Below, in pieces: positions 1-6,603 of a stretch of DNA of 10,327 nucleotides. The stretch is from Pseudomonadota bacterium (GTDB taxonomy: Bacteria > Pseudomonadota > Alphaproteobacteria > Acetobacterales > Acetobacteraceae). A program made the position numbers and the translations under genes. The stretch spans positions 1 through 10,327 of the forward strand of contig JAEWCI010000033.1 in NCBI GenBank assembly GCA_023390705.1. Reading direction: 5' to 3'. Numbering within the stretch: the stretch's first letter is position 1; the number at the start of each line of letters is the position of its first letter. The notes under the pieces were generated by a model, which did not search any database, was not told the origin of the DNA, and saw only the letters and a program-made list of their open reading frames with translations.

Positions 1-110
1 ACGCCCGGGGGGCGAGAGGGTATCAGGCGGCCCGGCTGGCACCGGGCTTCGGCGCAGCCGCTGGCTCAGGAAAGGCGCCGCCCTGCTTCGCTATTGGTGA
101 TTTGCGGCAA

Positions 111-139
111 TATCAGGAATTTCGCACGAAATCCTGATA
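111..139. promoter_or_regulatory. Near-perfect palindrome, candidate operator
   Basis: The left arm TATCAGGAATTTCG (111-124) and the right arm CGAAATCCTGATA (127-139) are reverse complements apart from one extra A in the left arm, with a 2-base centre. A further TATCAGG half-site lies at 21-27. The length and symmetry suit a site for a dimeric repressor or activator. It lacks a following T-run, so an intrinsic terminator is less likely. It lies more than 300 bases upstream of the first gene start, so it may serve a divergent gene outside the window rather than the operon at 446. The regulator is unknown. Confidence 0.5.
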
Positions 140-313
140 CCGCGCATCAACCAAATGCGGTCGTTCCGTGGCAGGATTTCACCCGAACAGGGGCAGGGCC
201 GCAAGAGGAAATGCCGAATAAACAGGAACAAGACGACATATCCGCAGGAGAACAGGGAACTTCGTGCATGCGGGAAGTGCCGGCAGATCGCCGATGCCGC
301 AGGCTGTTTCCCT

Positions 314-340
314 TTGAACCTGATGCTTCCGGCTTATAGT
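314..340 (+). promoter_or_regulatory. Candidate sigma70 promoter for the first forward operon
   Basis: TTGAAC (314-319) and TATAGT (335-340) resemble -35 and -10 boxes with a short 15-base spacer. Transcription would begin near 347, leaving a leader of about 100 bases before the start at 446. The spacer end, ATGCTTCCGGCT (323-334), is the same 12-base string found in the E. coli lac promoter spacer, which I regard as coincidence. This is a visual prediction only. Confidence 0.4.
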
Positions 341-390
341 TAAGGTTATGGCTAAAGACCTGGGAGCCGCCGCCACGATTGCGGGCAGGG

Positions 391-416
391 GCATGGCTTG
401 AGCGGAGACGCCATGC
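391..416 (+). promoter_or_regulatory. Inverted repeat in the leader of the first operon
   Basis: GCATGGC (391-397) and GCCATGC (410-416) form a perfect 7-base inverted repeat around a 12-base loop. The right arm contains an alternative in-frame ATG (413) preceded by GGAG (404-407). In RNA it would form a small hairpin 17 bases ahead of the Shine-Dalgarno sequence used for the start at 446. In DNA it could be a regulator half-site pair. Function is not established. Confidence 0.3.
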
Positions 417-445
417 GCGGGAGAGTGGCGCCGGGAGAAACGCCA

Positions 446-1414
446 ATGACGCCACTGCCTCGCCGTGCCGCACTTGCCGGGGCGGCCGCCCTCGCTGCTC
501 CGGCCATCGGTTTCGCGCAGGAATTGCCTGCCGACCGGCCGATCCGCATCGTGGTGCCGACCGGCGCCGGGGGCATCACGGACATCCTGGCCCGGATCAT
601 CGCCAACCGGCTTTCGCAGCGGCTCGGCCAGCCCGTGGTGGTGGACAACCGGCCCGGCGCCAGCGGCATCATCGGCACCGAGGCTGTGGTGCGGGCCCGG
701 CCGGACGGCACCACCCTGCTGATGGTCTATCCCAGCCATCCGGTGAACCCGGCGCTGAAGGCCCGCCTGCCCTACGACACCGAACGCGACCTGGCGCCGA
801 TCAGCATCGTCACCACCGTCGCCCTGGTGATGCTGGTGCCGCGCGACGGGCCGGACCGCGACGTGGCCGGCCTCATCGCCCGGGCGAAGCGGGAAAGGCT
901 GAACTACGCCTCGGTCGGCAGCGGCAGCCTGGCGCATCTTGCGGCGGAGCTGTTCCGCTCCATGGCCGGGCTGGAGATGGTGCATGTGCCCTTCCGCGCC
1001 GCGCCGGAAGCCCATGCCGCGGTCATCAAGGGAGAGGTGGCGATGTTCCTCGACCCGCCCATCACCACCCTGCCGCTGCTGGCCGGCAACCAGGTGCGCG
1101 CCATCGGGGTCTCCACCCCCAGCCGCCTGGCGACACTTCCGGATGTCCCGACCATCGCGGAGGCCGCCCTGCCCGGCTACGAGGTGATGGGCTGGAACGG
1201 GCTGCTGGCCCCCGCCGGCACGCCACGCCCGGTCATCGAAAGGCTGAACCGCGAGGTGGTGGCGATCCTGGCGGAGCCGGAGATCCGCGCCCAGCTCGCC
1301 CGCCACGGTGCCGACCCGGCACCGAACACGCCCGAGCAATTCGCCGCCATTATCCGCGCCGACATCGCCAAATGGGGCCGGGTGGTGCGCGAAGCCGGCA
1401 TCCAGCCGGATTGA
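446..1414 (+). CDS. Bug/TctC-family periplasmic solute-binding protein
   Basis: This 322-residue protein belongs to the Bug (TctC) family of extracytoplasmic binding proteins, which capture small carboxylates or related solutes. The start at 446 is preceded by GGGAGAAA (433-440) and gives a compact signal peptide: an Arg-Arg pair at 6-7, a hydrophobic stretch to about residue 23 and likely cleavage after GFA. Arg-Arg before the hydrophobic core is Tat-like. An upstream in-frame ATG at 413 is the alternative start. Family signatures are the first ligand loop VPTGAGGITD (37-46), VVDNRPGASG (65-74), YASVGSGSLAHLA (154-166) and the LPDVPTIAE segment (231-239). The usual VPYRGG loop is changed to VPFRAA (181-186), so its ligand pocket may differ from the other four Bug proteins here. 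It heads a forward operon; the next gene starts 10 bases after its stop. No TctA/TctB permease genes are nearby. Ligand unknown. Confidence 0.93.
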   Translation: MTPLPRRAALAGAAALAAPAIGFAQELPADRPIRIVVPTGAGGITDILARIIANRLSQRLGQPVVVDNRPGASGIIGTEAVVRARPDGTTLLMVYPSHPVNPALKARLPYDTERDLAPISIVTTVALVMLVPRDGPDRDVAGLIARAKRERLNYASVGSGSLAHLAAELFRSMAGLEMVHVPFRAAPEAHAAVIKGEVAMFLDPPITTLPLLAGNQVRAIGVSTPSRLATLPDVPTIAEAALPGYEVMGWNGLLAPAGTPRPVIERLNREVVAILAEPEIRAQLARHGADPAPNTPEQFAAIIRADIAKWGRVVREAGIQPD

Positions 1415-1424
1415 GGAGCCAGCC

Positions 1425-2237
1425 ATGCCCATCTTCACCGCCACCGACGGGCTGGCGATGCACTACCGCGACGAATGCTTCGCCGATGCCTGGGAGAAGC
1501 CCGAAGCCGCCCTGCTGCTGCACGGCAATGCCGAAAGCGGCGAGGCCTGGAATGGCTGGATGCCGCTGCTGGGCCGGCACATGCGGGTGGTGCGGCCGGA
1601 CATGCGCGGCTTCGGCCGTTCCACTCCGATGCCGCTCGACCATCCCTGGTCGCTGGACGGGCTGGTGGCGGATTTCATCGCCCTGGCAGACCATCTCGGC
1701 CTGGGCCGCTTCCATCTGGTGGCGGCCAAGGTCGCCGGACCGATCGCCATGCGGCTGGCGGCACGCCATCCGGGCAGGGTTCGCTCCCTCACCCTGCTCG
1801 GCACGCTGGTCAGCGGCCAGGACTCGCTGGGCGACCGCCATGCCAGTTGGATGCTCCATATCAGGGAGCACGGGGTGGAAAGCTGGGCACGCTGGACCAT
1901 GCCGGGCAGGCTTGGCAGCGCCTGCCCGCCGGCGATGATGGAGGGGTGGGCGAAGCTGATGGGGGCCACGCCGCTCTCGACCCAGATTGGCTTAATCGGC
2001 ACCGTGCCGGCATTGGATGTGCGGGGCGACCTGGGGGGCATCGCCTGCCCGACCCTGGTCGTCACCACGGATGGCAGCGGCCTCGGCAGTGTCGAGGCGA
2101 CGCGCGAATGGCAGAAACGGATCAGGGGATCGGAACTGATGGTGATACCGGGCGACAGCTACCACGTCGCGGCAACCCATGCGGCGCAATGCGCCGCCGC
2201 GACGCTCGACTTCATCGCCCGGAGGGCAGCGGCATGA
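1425..2237 (+). CDS. Alpha/beta-hydrolase-fold protein with Lys at the nucleophile position
   Basis: This 270-residue cytoplasmic protein has the alpha/beta-hydrolase fold: the oxyanion-region motif HGNAESG (33-39), the strand-turn RPDMRGFGRS (57-66) and a late His (His247, in GDSYHVAATHA) at the usual catalytic place. The nucleophile elbow, normally G-x-S-x-G-G after a hydrophobic strand, reads LVAAKVAG (98-105), so Lys102 replaces the Ser and the first Gly is Ala. A classical serine esterase mechanism is therefore not possible as read. It may be a non-hydrolytic or atypical member, for example a lyase or a substrate-binding homologue. The start at 1425 has GAGGAG (1413-1418) overlapping the stop of the upstream Bug gene. 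Its stop overlaps the next start (ATGA), implying translational coupling to the acyl-CoA carboxylase subunit and a shared pathway. Fold assignment is confident; activity is not. Confidence 0.87.
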   Translation: MPIFTATDGLAMHYRDECFADAWEKPEAALLLHGNAESGEAWNGWMPLLGRHMRVVRPDMRGFGRSTPMPLDHPWSLDGLVADFIALADHLGLGRFHLVAAKVAGPIAMRLAARHPGRVRSLTLLGTLVSGQDSLGDRHASWMLHIREHGVESWARWTMPGRLGSACPPAMMEGWAKLMGATPLSTQIGLIGTVPALDVRGDLGGIACPTLVVTTDGSGLGSVEATREWQKRIRGSELMVIPGDSYHVAATHAAQCAAATLDFIARRAAA

Positions 2238-3796
2238 GCTGGCAACCGGAACTGGATGAGCTGCGCCACCGCGAGGCGCTTGCCCGCGAGATGGGCGGCC
2301 GCGACAAGGTGGCCCGCCAGCATGCCGGCGGCCGCCTGACGGTGCGGGAGCGGGTGGCGAAGATGCTGGACCCCGGCAGCTTCCGCGAAATCGGCGCCAT
2401 CGCCGGCAAGGCGGAATACGATGCCGAGAACAACCTGAAGGGCTTCACCCCCTCCAATTGCGTCATGGGCCGCGGCGAGGTGGACGGCCGCCCGGTGGTG
2501 ATCGTCGGCGACGATTTCACCGTGCGCGGCGGCAGCGCCGACGCCACCATCCGCGACAAGCCCATCATGGCGGAGCGCATGGCGGCCGATCTCCGCCTGC
2601 CGATCATCCGCCTCATCGAAGGCTCGGGCGGCGGCGGTTCGGTGAAGACCATCGAGACGACCGGCCGCGCCAACCTGCCCGGCGGTGTCGGCGGCACCTG
2701 GCTCTATCACCACACCGGGGAGAACCTGTCGCTGGTGCCGGTGGTCGGGCTCGGCCTCGGCTCGGTCGCGGGCCTGGGCGCGGCAAGGCTGGCGGCGACG
2801 CATTTCTCCATCATGACCAAGGATACCGGGGCGATGTTCGTCGCCGGGCCGCCGGTGGTGAACGCGCTGGGCGCGCAGCAATTCTCCAAGCAGGATCTGG
2901 GCGGCTGGGAAATCCAGACCAAATCCGGCGCCATCGACCATGCGGCGGAAAACGAGGAGGACGCCTTCGAGGCCGCCCGCCGCTTCCTCTCCTACCTGCC
3001 CTCCTCGGTCTTCGAACTGCCGAAGCGCACGCCCTCCGAGGATGATCCGGCACGGCGGGTGGAGAAGCTGCTCTCCGCGGTGCCGCGCAACATCCGCCAG
3101 CCCTACCGGATGCGGCCGATCATCGAGAGCGTGGTGGATGCCGGCAGCTTCTTCGAACTCTCCCGCAATTTCGGCAAGCCCGTCATCACCGGCCTGGCAC
3201 GGCTGGACGGGTTGCCGGTGGCGGTCATGGCCGGCGACTCCTTCCATTATGCGGGAAGCTGGACCGCCGATGCCTGCGCCAAGGTGACGCGCTTCGTGGA
3301 CCTGGCGCAGACCTTCCACATGCCGGTGGTCTATCTGATGGATTGCCCGGGCTTCATGATCGGGCTGGAGGCGGAGAGGACGGCCACCATCCGCTGGGGC
3401 GTGCGCGCCATGGCGGCGGTGAACCAGACCACCGTGCCCTGGTGCACCGTCATCGTCCGCAACGCCTTCGGCGTGGCCGGCGTGGTCCACCAGCCGCACA
3501 GCCGCTATTCCGTGCGCTATGCCTGGCCATCGGCACGCTGGGGCAGCCTGCCGCTGGAGGGCGGGATCGAGGCCGCCTACCGCGCCGATCTCGACGCCGC
3601 CGAGAACCGCGAGGCCAAGCTGGCCGAGATCGAGACCCGGCTGCAGAAGCTGCGCAGCCCGCTGCGCACCGCCGAGGCCTTCTGGGTGGAGGAGATCATC
3701 GACCCGCGCGAAACCCGGCGCCTTCTCTGCGAATTCTCGCATCTGGCCGAACGGGTGCTGGAGCCGGGCGTGAGCCGGCACGGCATCCGCCCGTAG
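2234..3796 (+). CDS. Acyl-CoA carboxylase beta (carboxyltransferase) subunit, divergent
   Basis: This 520-residue protein is a carboxyltransferase of the propionyl-/methylcrotonyl-/geranyl-CoA carboxylase beta family, which moves carboxyl from biotin to an acyl-CoA. The N-terminal half opens with the family motif GGRLTVRERVAKMLDPGSF (32-50), followed by the Gly-rich EGSGGGGS (129-136) and TKDTGAMFVAGPPVV (195-209). The C-terminal half has DAGSFFEL (302-309), CPGFMIG (371-377) and YAWPSARWGSLPLEGG (429-444). The length is typical. The Gly-Gly turns that usually form oxyanion holes are altered: GLGLGSVAGLGA (172-183) in place of a GPCAGG-type segment, and NAFGVAGVVHQ (410-420) in place of an AYGGAY-type segment. 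No biotin carboxylase or biotin carrier gene is visible. GGAGGG (2221-2226) precedes the start, which overlaps the hydrolase-fold gene. It may use a partner encoded elsewhere, or act as a biotin-independent transferase or decarboxylase. Confidence 0.9.
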   Translation: MSWQPELDELRHREALAREMGGRDKVARQHAGGRLTVRERVAKMLDPGSFREIGAIAGKAEYDAENNLKGFTPSNCVMGRGEVDGRPVVIVGDDFTVRGGSADATIRDKPIMAERMAADLRLPIIRLIEGSGGGGSVKTIETTGRANLPGGVGGTWLYHHTGENLSLVPVVGLGLGSVAGLGAARLAATHFSIMTKDTGAMFVAGPPVVNALGAQQFSKQDLGGWEIQTKSGAIDHAAENEEDAFEAARRFLSYLPSSVFELPKRTPSEDDPARRVEKLLSAVPRNIRQPYRMRPIIESVVDAGSFFELSRNFGKPVITGLARLDGLPVAVMAGDSFHYAGSWTADACAKVTRFVDLAQTFHMPVVYLMDCPGFMIGLEAERTATIRWGVRAMAAVNQTTVPWCTVIVRNAFGVAGVVHQPHSRYSVRYAWPSARWGSLPLEGGIEAAYRADLDAAENREAKLAEIETRLQKLRSPLRTAEAFWVEEIIDPRETRRLLCEFSHLAERVLEPGVSRHGIRP

Positions 3797-3808
3797 CGGC
3801 CCCGGGCG

Positions 3809-3832
3809 TGGCGGGGCATCACTGCCCCGCCA
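3809..3832. terminator. GC hairpin at the convergent junction, candidate bidirectional terminator
   Basis: TGGCGGGGC (3809-3817) and GCCCCGCCA (3824-3832) form a perfect 9-base-pair stem with a 6-base loop. It lies directly after the carboxyltransferase stop (3796) and overlaps the last codons and stop (3819-3821) of the opposing cheZ-like gene. No T-run follows on either strand, so it is not a textbook intrinsic terminator. Its placement between two convergent genes makes a termination or mRNA 3'-end role likely. Confidence 0.5.
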
Positions 3833-4439
3833 GCAGCCGGTCGATCTCGGGTTGCTCCAGCTCGGCTGGCGGGGAGCCGTTGCCTGGCGGCGGGCAGGTT
3901 TCGGCCGTTTTCGCCAGCATGGCACCGGGGCCGGCTGCCTGCCCGAGCCGGTCCAGCAACGCCTCCACACTGTGCAGATGCTCGATTGCCCGGCGCAGGC
4001 GCTGCCCTGTCAGGTCCTGGAAGCTGCAGGCCTCGAAGATGGTGGCTACCCGGTCGTTCAAGGCGCTCGGGTCACAGCCGCCGGCCGCTACCCAGTCGGC
4101 GATCGCCTCGGCGGCTTCCAGGATGCGGTTGGCCGCCGCCTCGGTGGCCACCACTACGGATTCCAGCGCGGCCCCGCTGTTGCGGGTGGCCGGCGCGGCG
4201 GGCGCCACCATGTCCGCGATCTGGGCACGGATGGCGGAAAGATGGCCGACCAGCTTGTCTTCGCTGAACTCCGCCAGTTCCTGCGAGGCATGCAGCTCCG
4301 CACTCAACTCGGCGATGCGGCGGTCCACGAAGCGGCGCAACTCGGCCATCTCCGTGCGCACCGCCTCGCGCATCACCGCTGCCAGTGCCTCGCCGGCAAG
4401 CCCCGCCTCGACATCAACCATCCCCGGTCCCCGGCCCAT
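3819..4439 (-). CDS. cheZ: CheZ-like CheY-P phosphatase
   Basis: This 206-residue protein looks like CheZ, which dephosphorylates the chemotaxis response regulator CheY-P at the flagellar signalling system. It is largely alpha-helical with no signal peptide or membrane segment. The catalytic helix motif SFQDLTGQRLRRAIEHL (139-155) matches the CheZ core; Asp142 and Gln146 correspond to E. coli Asp143 and Gln147. After a Pro/Gly-rich linker (about 170-193), the C-terminal segment EQPEIDRLLAGQ (195-206) matches the CheY-binding tail. The preceding helix, ATEAAANRILEAAEAI (98-113), is also typical. An internal Met at residue 7 (start 4421) has GGGGA six bases upstream and may be the true start; the ATG at 4439 has no clear ribosome binding site. 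No other chemotaxis or flagellar gene is visible, so this is an isolated copy among metabolic genes. Confidence 0.88.
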   Translation of the reverse strand: MGRGPGMVDVEAGLAGEALAAVMREAVRTEMAELRRFVDRRIAELSAELHASQELAEFSEDKLVGHLSAIRAQIADMVAPAAPATRNSGAALESVVVATEAAANRILEAAEAIADWVAAGGCDPSALNDRVATIFEACSFQDLTGQRLRRAIEHLHSVEALLDRLGQAAGPGAMLAKTAETCPPPGNGSPPAELEQPEIDRLLAGQ

Positions 4440-4492
4440 GCCGCGGCAGCATAAGGGCCGGGAGTCGTCAGAAGGTTAATGCGGGCAGAGAC

Positions 4493-5446
4493 CTACTCCG
4501 CCCGGATATTCGCGGCCTGTATCAAGTCGCGGAACTGCGCCCGGTTTCGGGCGATACGCGCGCCGAAGGCCTCCGGCCCCTCGAAATTCGGCGTCAGCCC
4601 GTTCTCCAGCAGGCGGCGTTGCCACTGCGGCTGCTGCAGCCCCTGCTGCACCGCGCGCGCCCAGGCTTCCACCGCTTCCCGAGGCATGCCGCGAGGGCCG
4701 CAGACGGCGAACCAGCCGCTGATCTCGAAGCCGGGCACGGAGGAGGAAAGCTTCGGCGCATCAGGCACGCTGGGATGGCCGGTATTGTCCGCCACCGCGA
4801 GCATCCGCAGCGAGCCGTCGCGCAACTGCCCAGCAACGTCGCCCAGATTGGTGATCATGAAATCGGTGCGCAGCGCGATCAGGTCGATGACCGCCGGCGC
4901 CCCGCCGCGATAGGGCACGTGAACCGTCTCGATTCCCGCCATGCGCTTCAGCATCTCGCCGGAAAGATGCTGGGCGCTGCCGATGCCGGCACTGGCATAG
5001 GTCACGGCGCCCGGCTTGGCCCGTGCCTCGCGCAGCAGGTCATCCACGCTGCGGAAGCGCGAATTGGCCCCGACCACCAGCGCATAGGTGGAAAGCGCCA
5101 AGTTGGCGACCGGGATCACCTCCGTTGTCACATCCACCGGCAGGCGCTGCCCGGGGAGGTTCGGGCTGATGGTCATGGTGCCCATCGGGCATTGCAGCAC
5201 GGTGTATCCATCGGCCGGGCCACGCACCATCGTCTCTGCAGCGATCACGCCGTTGGCGCCGGTGCGGTTCTCCACCACCACGGTCTGGCCGAATTGCGTG
5301 CTGGCCATTTCGGCAATCAGCCGTGCAGTCAGGTCGCCTGTGCCGCCGGCGGGGAAGCCGACCAGGACGCGCAGCGGACGTTCCGGGAAGGCTGCCTGCG
5401 CCACCAGCGGGGCGGCCAGCAGCGTGAGGATGAGGAGCCTGCGCAT
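4493..5446 (-). CDS. Bug/TctC-family periplasmic solute-binding protein (tandem copy 2)
   Basis: This 317-residue Bug protein starts at 5446, where GGAG sits eight bases upstream and overlaps the stop of the preceding gene. The start gives a clean Sec signal peptide: MRRLL, a hydrophobic core and likely cleavage after AQA (residues 16-18). An upstream in-frame ATG (5494) would bury the signal and extend into the neighbouring gene. Family signatures are VGFPAGGTGD (29-38), VVENRTGANG (57-66), YASAGIGSAQHLSGE (150-164), VPYRGGAPAVID (177-188) and the C-terminal ANIRAE. It follows its upstream neighbour after only 5 bases on the same strand, and the two are clearly paralogous along their full length. 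They probably form one transcript from the divergent region at 6469-6603. The ligand cannot be predicted. Confidence 0.93.
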   Translation of the reverse strand: MRRLLILTLLAAPLVAQAAFPERPLRVLVGFPAGGTGDLTARLIAEMASTQFGQTVVVENRTGANGVIAAETMVRGPADGYTVLQCPMGTMTISPNLPGQRLPVDVTTEVIPVANLALSTYALVVGANSRFRSVDDLLREARAKPGAVTYASAGIGSAQHLSGEMLKRMAGIETVHVPYRGGAPAVIDLIALRTDFMITNLGDVAGQLRDGSLRMLAVADNTGHPSVPDAPKLSSSVPGFEISGWFAVCGPRGMPREAVEAWARAVQQGLQQPQWQRRLLENGLTPNFEGPEAFGARIARNRAQFRDLIQAANIRAE

Positions 5447-5451
5447 GGGGG

Positions 5452-6468
5452 CTACTCCGCCCGCACATTCACGCTTCGGATCACCTCCCGCCACTGCCGG
5501 CGGTCATTCGCCAGCCGTTGGCCGAGCGCCTCCGGGTCCTCGAAATGGGGGGTCAGGCCGCTGGAGATCAGCCGCTGCTGCAAGGCCGGCTGGGCCATGG
5601 CCTGGCGCAGCGCCGCGACCCAGCGCTGCGTCACCTCGGCCGGCATGCCCTTCGGGCCGCAGATGCCGAACCAGCCCGTCACCTGGAAGCCGGGGATGAT
5701 GCGCGACAGCGGCGGCACACCGGGGAAGGCCGGAGAGCCCACCTCATCGCCCACCGCCATCAGGCGCAGCGCGCCGTCGCGGATCTGCTGCGAGGCGTCC
5801 GCCAGGTTGGTCATCATGAAGTCCGTGCGGCCGCCGAGGATGTCTATGATGGCGGGGTTGGCGCCACGATAGGGGACATGGGTCATCTCCACCCGCGCCA
5901 ACTGCTTCATCAACTCCCCGGACAGATGCTGGGCGGAGCCGACCCCGGCGCTGCCGAAGGTGAGCTGCCCCGGCCTTGCCCGTGCCGCCGCCAGCACATC
6001 CTCCACGCTGCGGTAGGGGCCGTTGGCCGCGACCATGAAGCCGTAGGAGGAGAGCGCGATATTGGCCAGGGGCGCCAGCGCCTCGCCCGGGTCCACCGGC
6101 AGGTTGGCGCCGATGAGCTGCGGCGCGATGGCCAGGGTGCTCATCGGGCATTGGAAGACCGTCATCCCGTCCGGCGCGCTGCGGGCGACCTCGGCGGCGC
6201 CGATCGCGCCATTGGCGCCGGTGCGGTTCTCCACCACGCCGCGGGCGCCGAGCAGCGGCCCGACCGCATCGGCCACCAGGCGGGAAACAAGATCCGAGGC
6301 GCCGCCGGCGGCAAAGCCGCTGACCACGCGAATGGTCCTTTCCTGTGCCCAGGCCGGGCCGGCCAGCAGGGTAGCGACAAGCACGGCGAGAAGGGGGCGG
6401 CGCAGGCCCGGGCGCCGGCGGGGCGGCGCGGCTGGGATTCCGGCAATGCGGCGAAGGGCCCTGCGCAT
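5452..6468 (-). CDS. Bug/TctC-family periplasmic solute-binding protein (tandem copy 1)
   Basis: This 338-residue Bug protein is the first gene of the reverse-strand pair. The start at 6468 is fixed by a strong GGAGGAAAG Shine-Dalgarno sequence immediately upstream; an ATG at 6516 has no such site. The N-terminus is unusually long and Arg/Pro-rich (residues 1-25) before the hydrophobic core and a likely cleavage after AWA (39-41). The true signal might begin at an internal site, but no Met supports that. Signatures are SGFAAGGASD (50-59), VVENRTGANG (78-87), FGSAGVGSAQHLSGE (171-185), VPYRGANPAIID (198-209) and the C-terminal VNVRAE. It shares long aligned stretches with the next gene, including a 26-base identical DNA segment. 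No permease partner is present. Confidence 0.93.
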   Translation of the reverse strand: MRRALRRIAGIPAAPPRRRPGLRRPLLAVLVATLLAGPAWAQERTIRVVSGFAAGGASDLVSRLVADAVGPLLGARGVVENRTGANGAIGAAEVARSAPDGMTVFQCPMSTLAIAPQLIGANLPVDPGEALAPLANIALSSYGFMVAANGPYRSVEDVLAAARARPGQLTFGSAGVGSAQHLSGELMKQLARVEMTHVPYRGANPAIIDILGGRTDFMMTNLADASQQIRDGALRLMAVGDEVGSPAFPGVPPLSRIIPGFQVTGWFGICGPKGMPAEVTQRWVAALRQAMAQPALQQRLISSGLTPHFEDPEALGQRLANDRRQWREVIRSVNVRAE

Positions 6469-6603
6469 GTTCTTTCCTCCCTGGGATTTGCCGCCAGCAT
6501 CCCGCCCGTTGCGCATTCACGTCAAGCCGCTTGCTGGCCCGGCTTTTGCGTGCCCGAATACGGCCCTGGGAGACGCCAAGGCCGGTAAGGCAGGAGAACG
6601 GGA
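6469..6603. promoter_or_regulatory. Divergent intergenic control region between two Bug operons
   Basis: These 135 bases separate the starts of the reverse Bug pair and the forward Bug-crotonase-Bug-HyuA operon, so both promoters must lie here or inside the genes. On the reverse strand TTGACG (6520-6525) and GATGCT (6496-6501) make a plausible -35/-10 pair with an 18-base spacer, giving a leader of about 20 bases. No equally good forward promoter is seen; TTGCTG (6531-6536) with GAATAC (6556-6561) is a weak candidate with a 19-base spacer. A spaced inverted repeat, GCCAGCA (6493-6499) and TGCTGGC (6532-6538), brackets the reverse promoter and could be an operator pair. Confidence 0.5.

Larger units (their letters stand above)
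1..445. other. Intergenic/leader region without a supportable gene
   Basis: No convincing coding sequence is present in these 445 bases. The forward frame open from base 1 to 339 gives a low-complexity, Arg/Pro/Gln-rich product with no ribosome binding site and no recognisable family. Base composition is visibly less GC-rich between about 90 and 350 than in the genes, as expected of a control region. It contains a long palindrome (111-139), a third copy of its half-site (TATCAGG, 21-27), a GC hairpin at 30-47 (GCCCGG / CCGGGC), a candidate promoter (314-340) and an inverted repeat (391-416). A divergent gene, perhaps a regulator, could begin just left of the window, but none of it is visible. 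Confidence 0.6.

Noticed and set aside
30..47. GCCCGG/CCGGGC hairpin as a terminator of an upstream gene
   Set aside because: The stem is only 6 pairs with no T-run, and no upstream gene end is visible; such stems are frequent in GC-rich DNA.
323..334. Twelve bases identical to the E. coli lac promoter spacer
   Set aside because: The flanking boxes and spacing differ from lac, there is no cloning-vector context, and a short match like this can occur by chance.
94..339. Small forward open frame of 81 codons in the leader region
   Set aside because: It has no ribosome binding site or recognisable motif, and it spans the palindrome and part of the candidate promoter.
179..1444. A 421-codon open frame on the reverse strand
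   Set aside because: It lies opposite the first Bug gene and its leader, has a His/Arg/Gly-rich composition typical of the antisense of GC-rich genes, and shows no family motif.
2159..3970. A 603-codon open frame on the reverse strand
   Set aside because: It is the antisense shadow of the carboxyltransferase gene; that gene has clear family motifs and a ribosome binding site, and this frame has neither.
3343..4479. A 378-codon forward open frame across the convergent junction
   Set aside because: It reads out of frame through the carboxyltransferase end and antisense through cheZ; the product is low complexity.
4440..4492. Promoter or terminator between the Bug pair and cheZ
   Set aside because: TTAACC and TATGC-like strings occur on the reverse strand but with poor spacing, and no stem-loop is evident.
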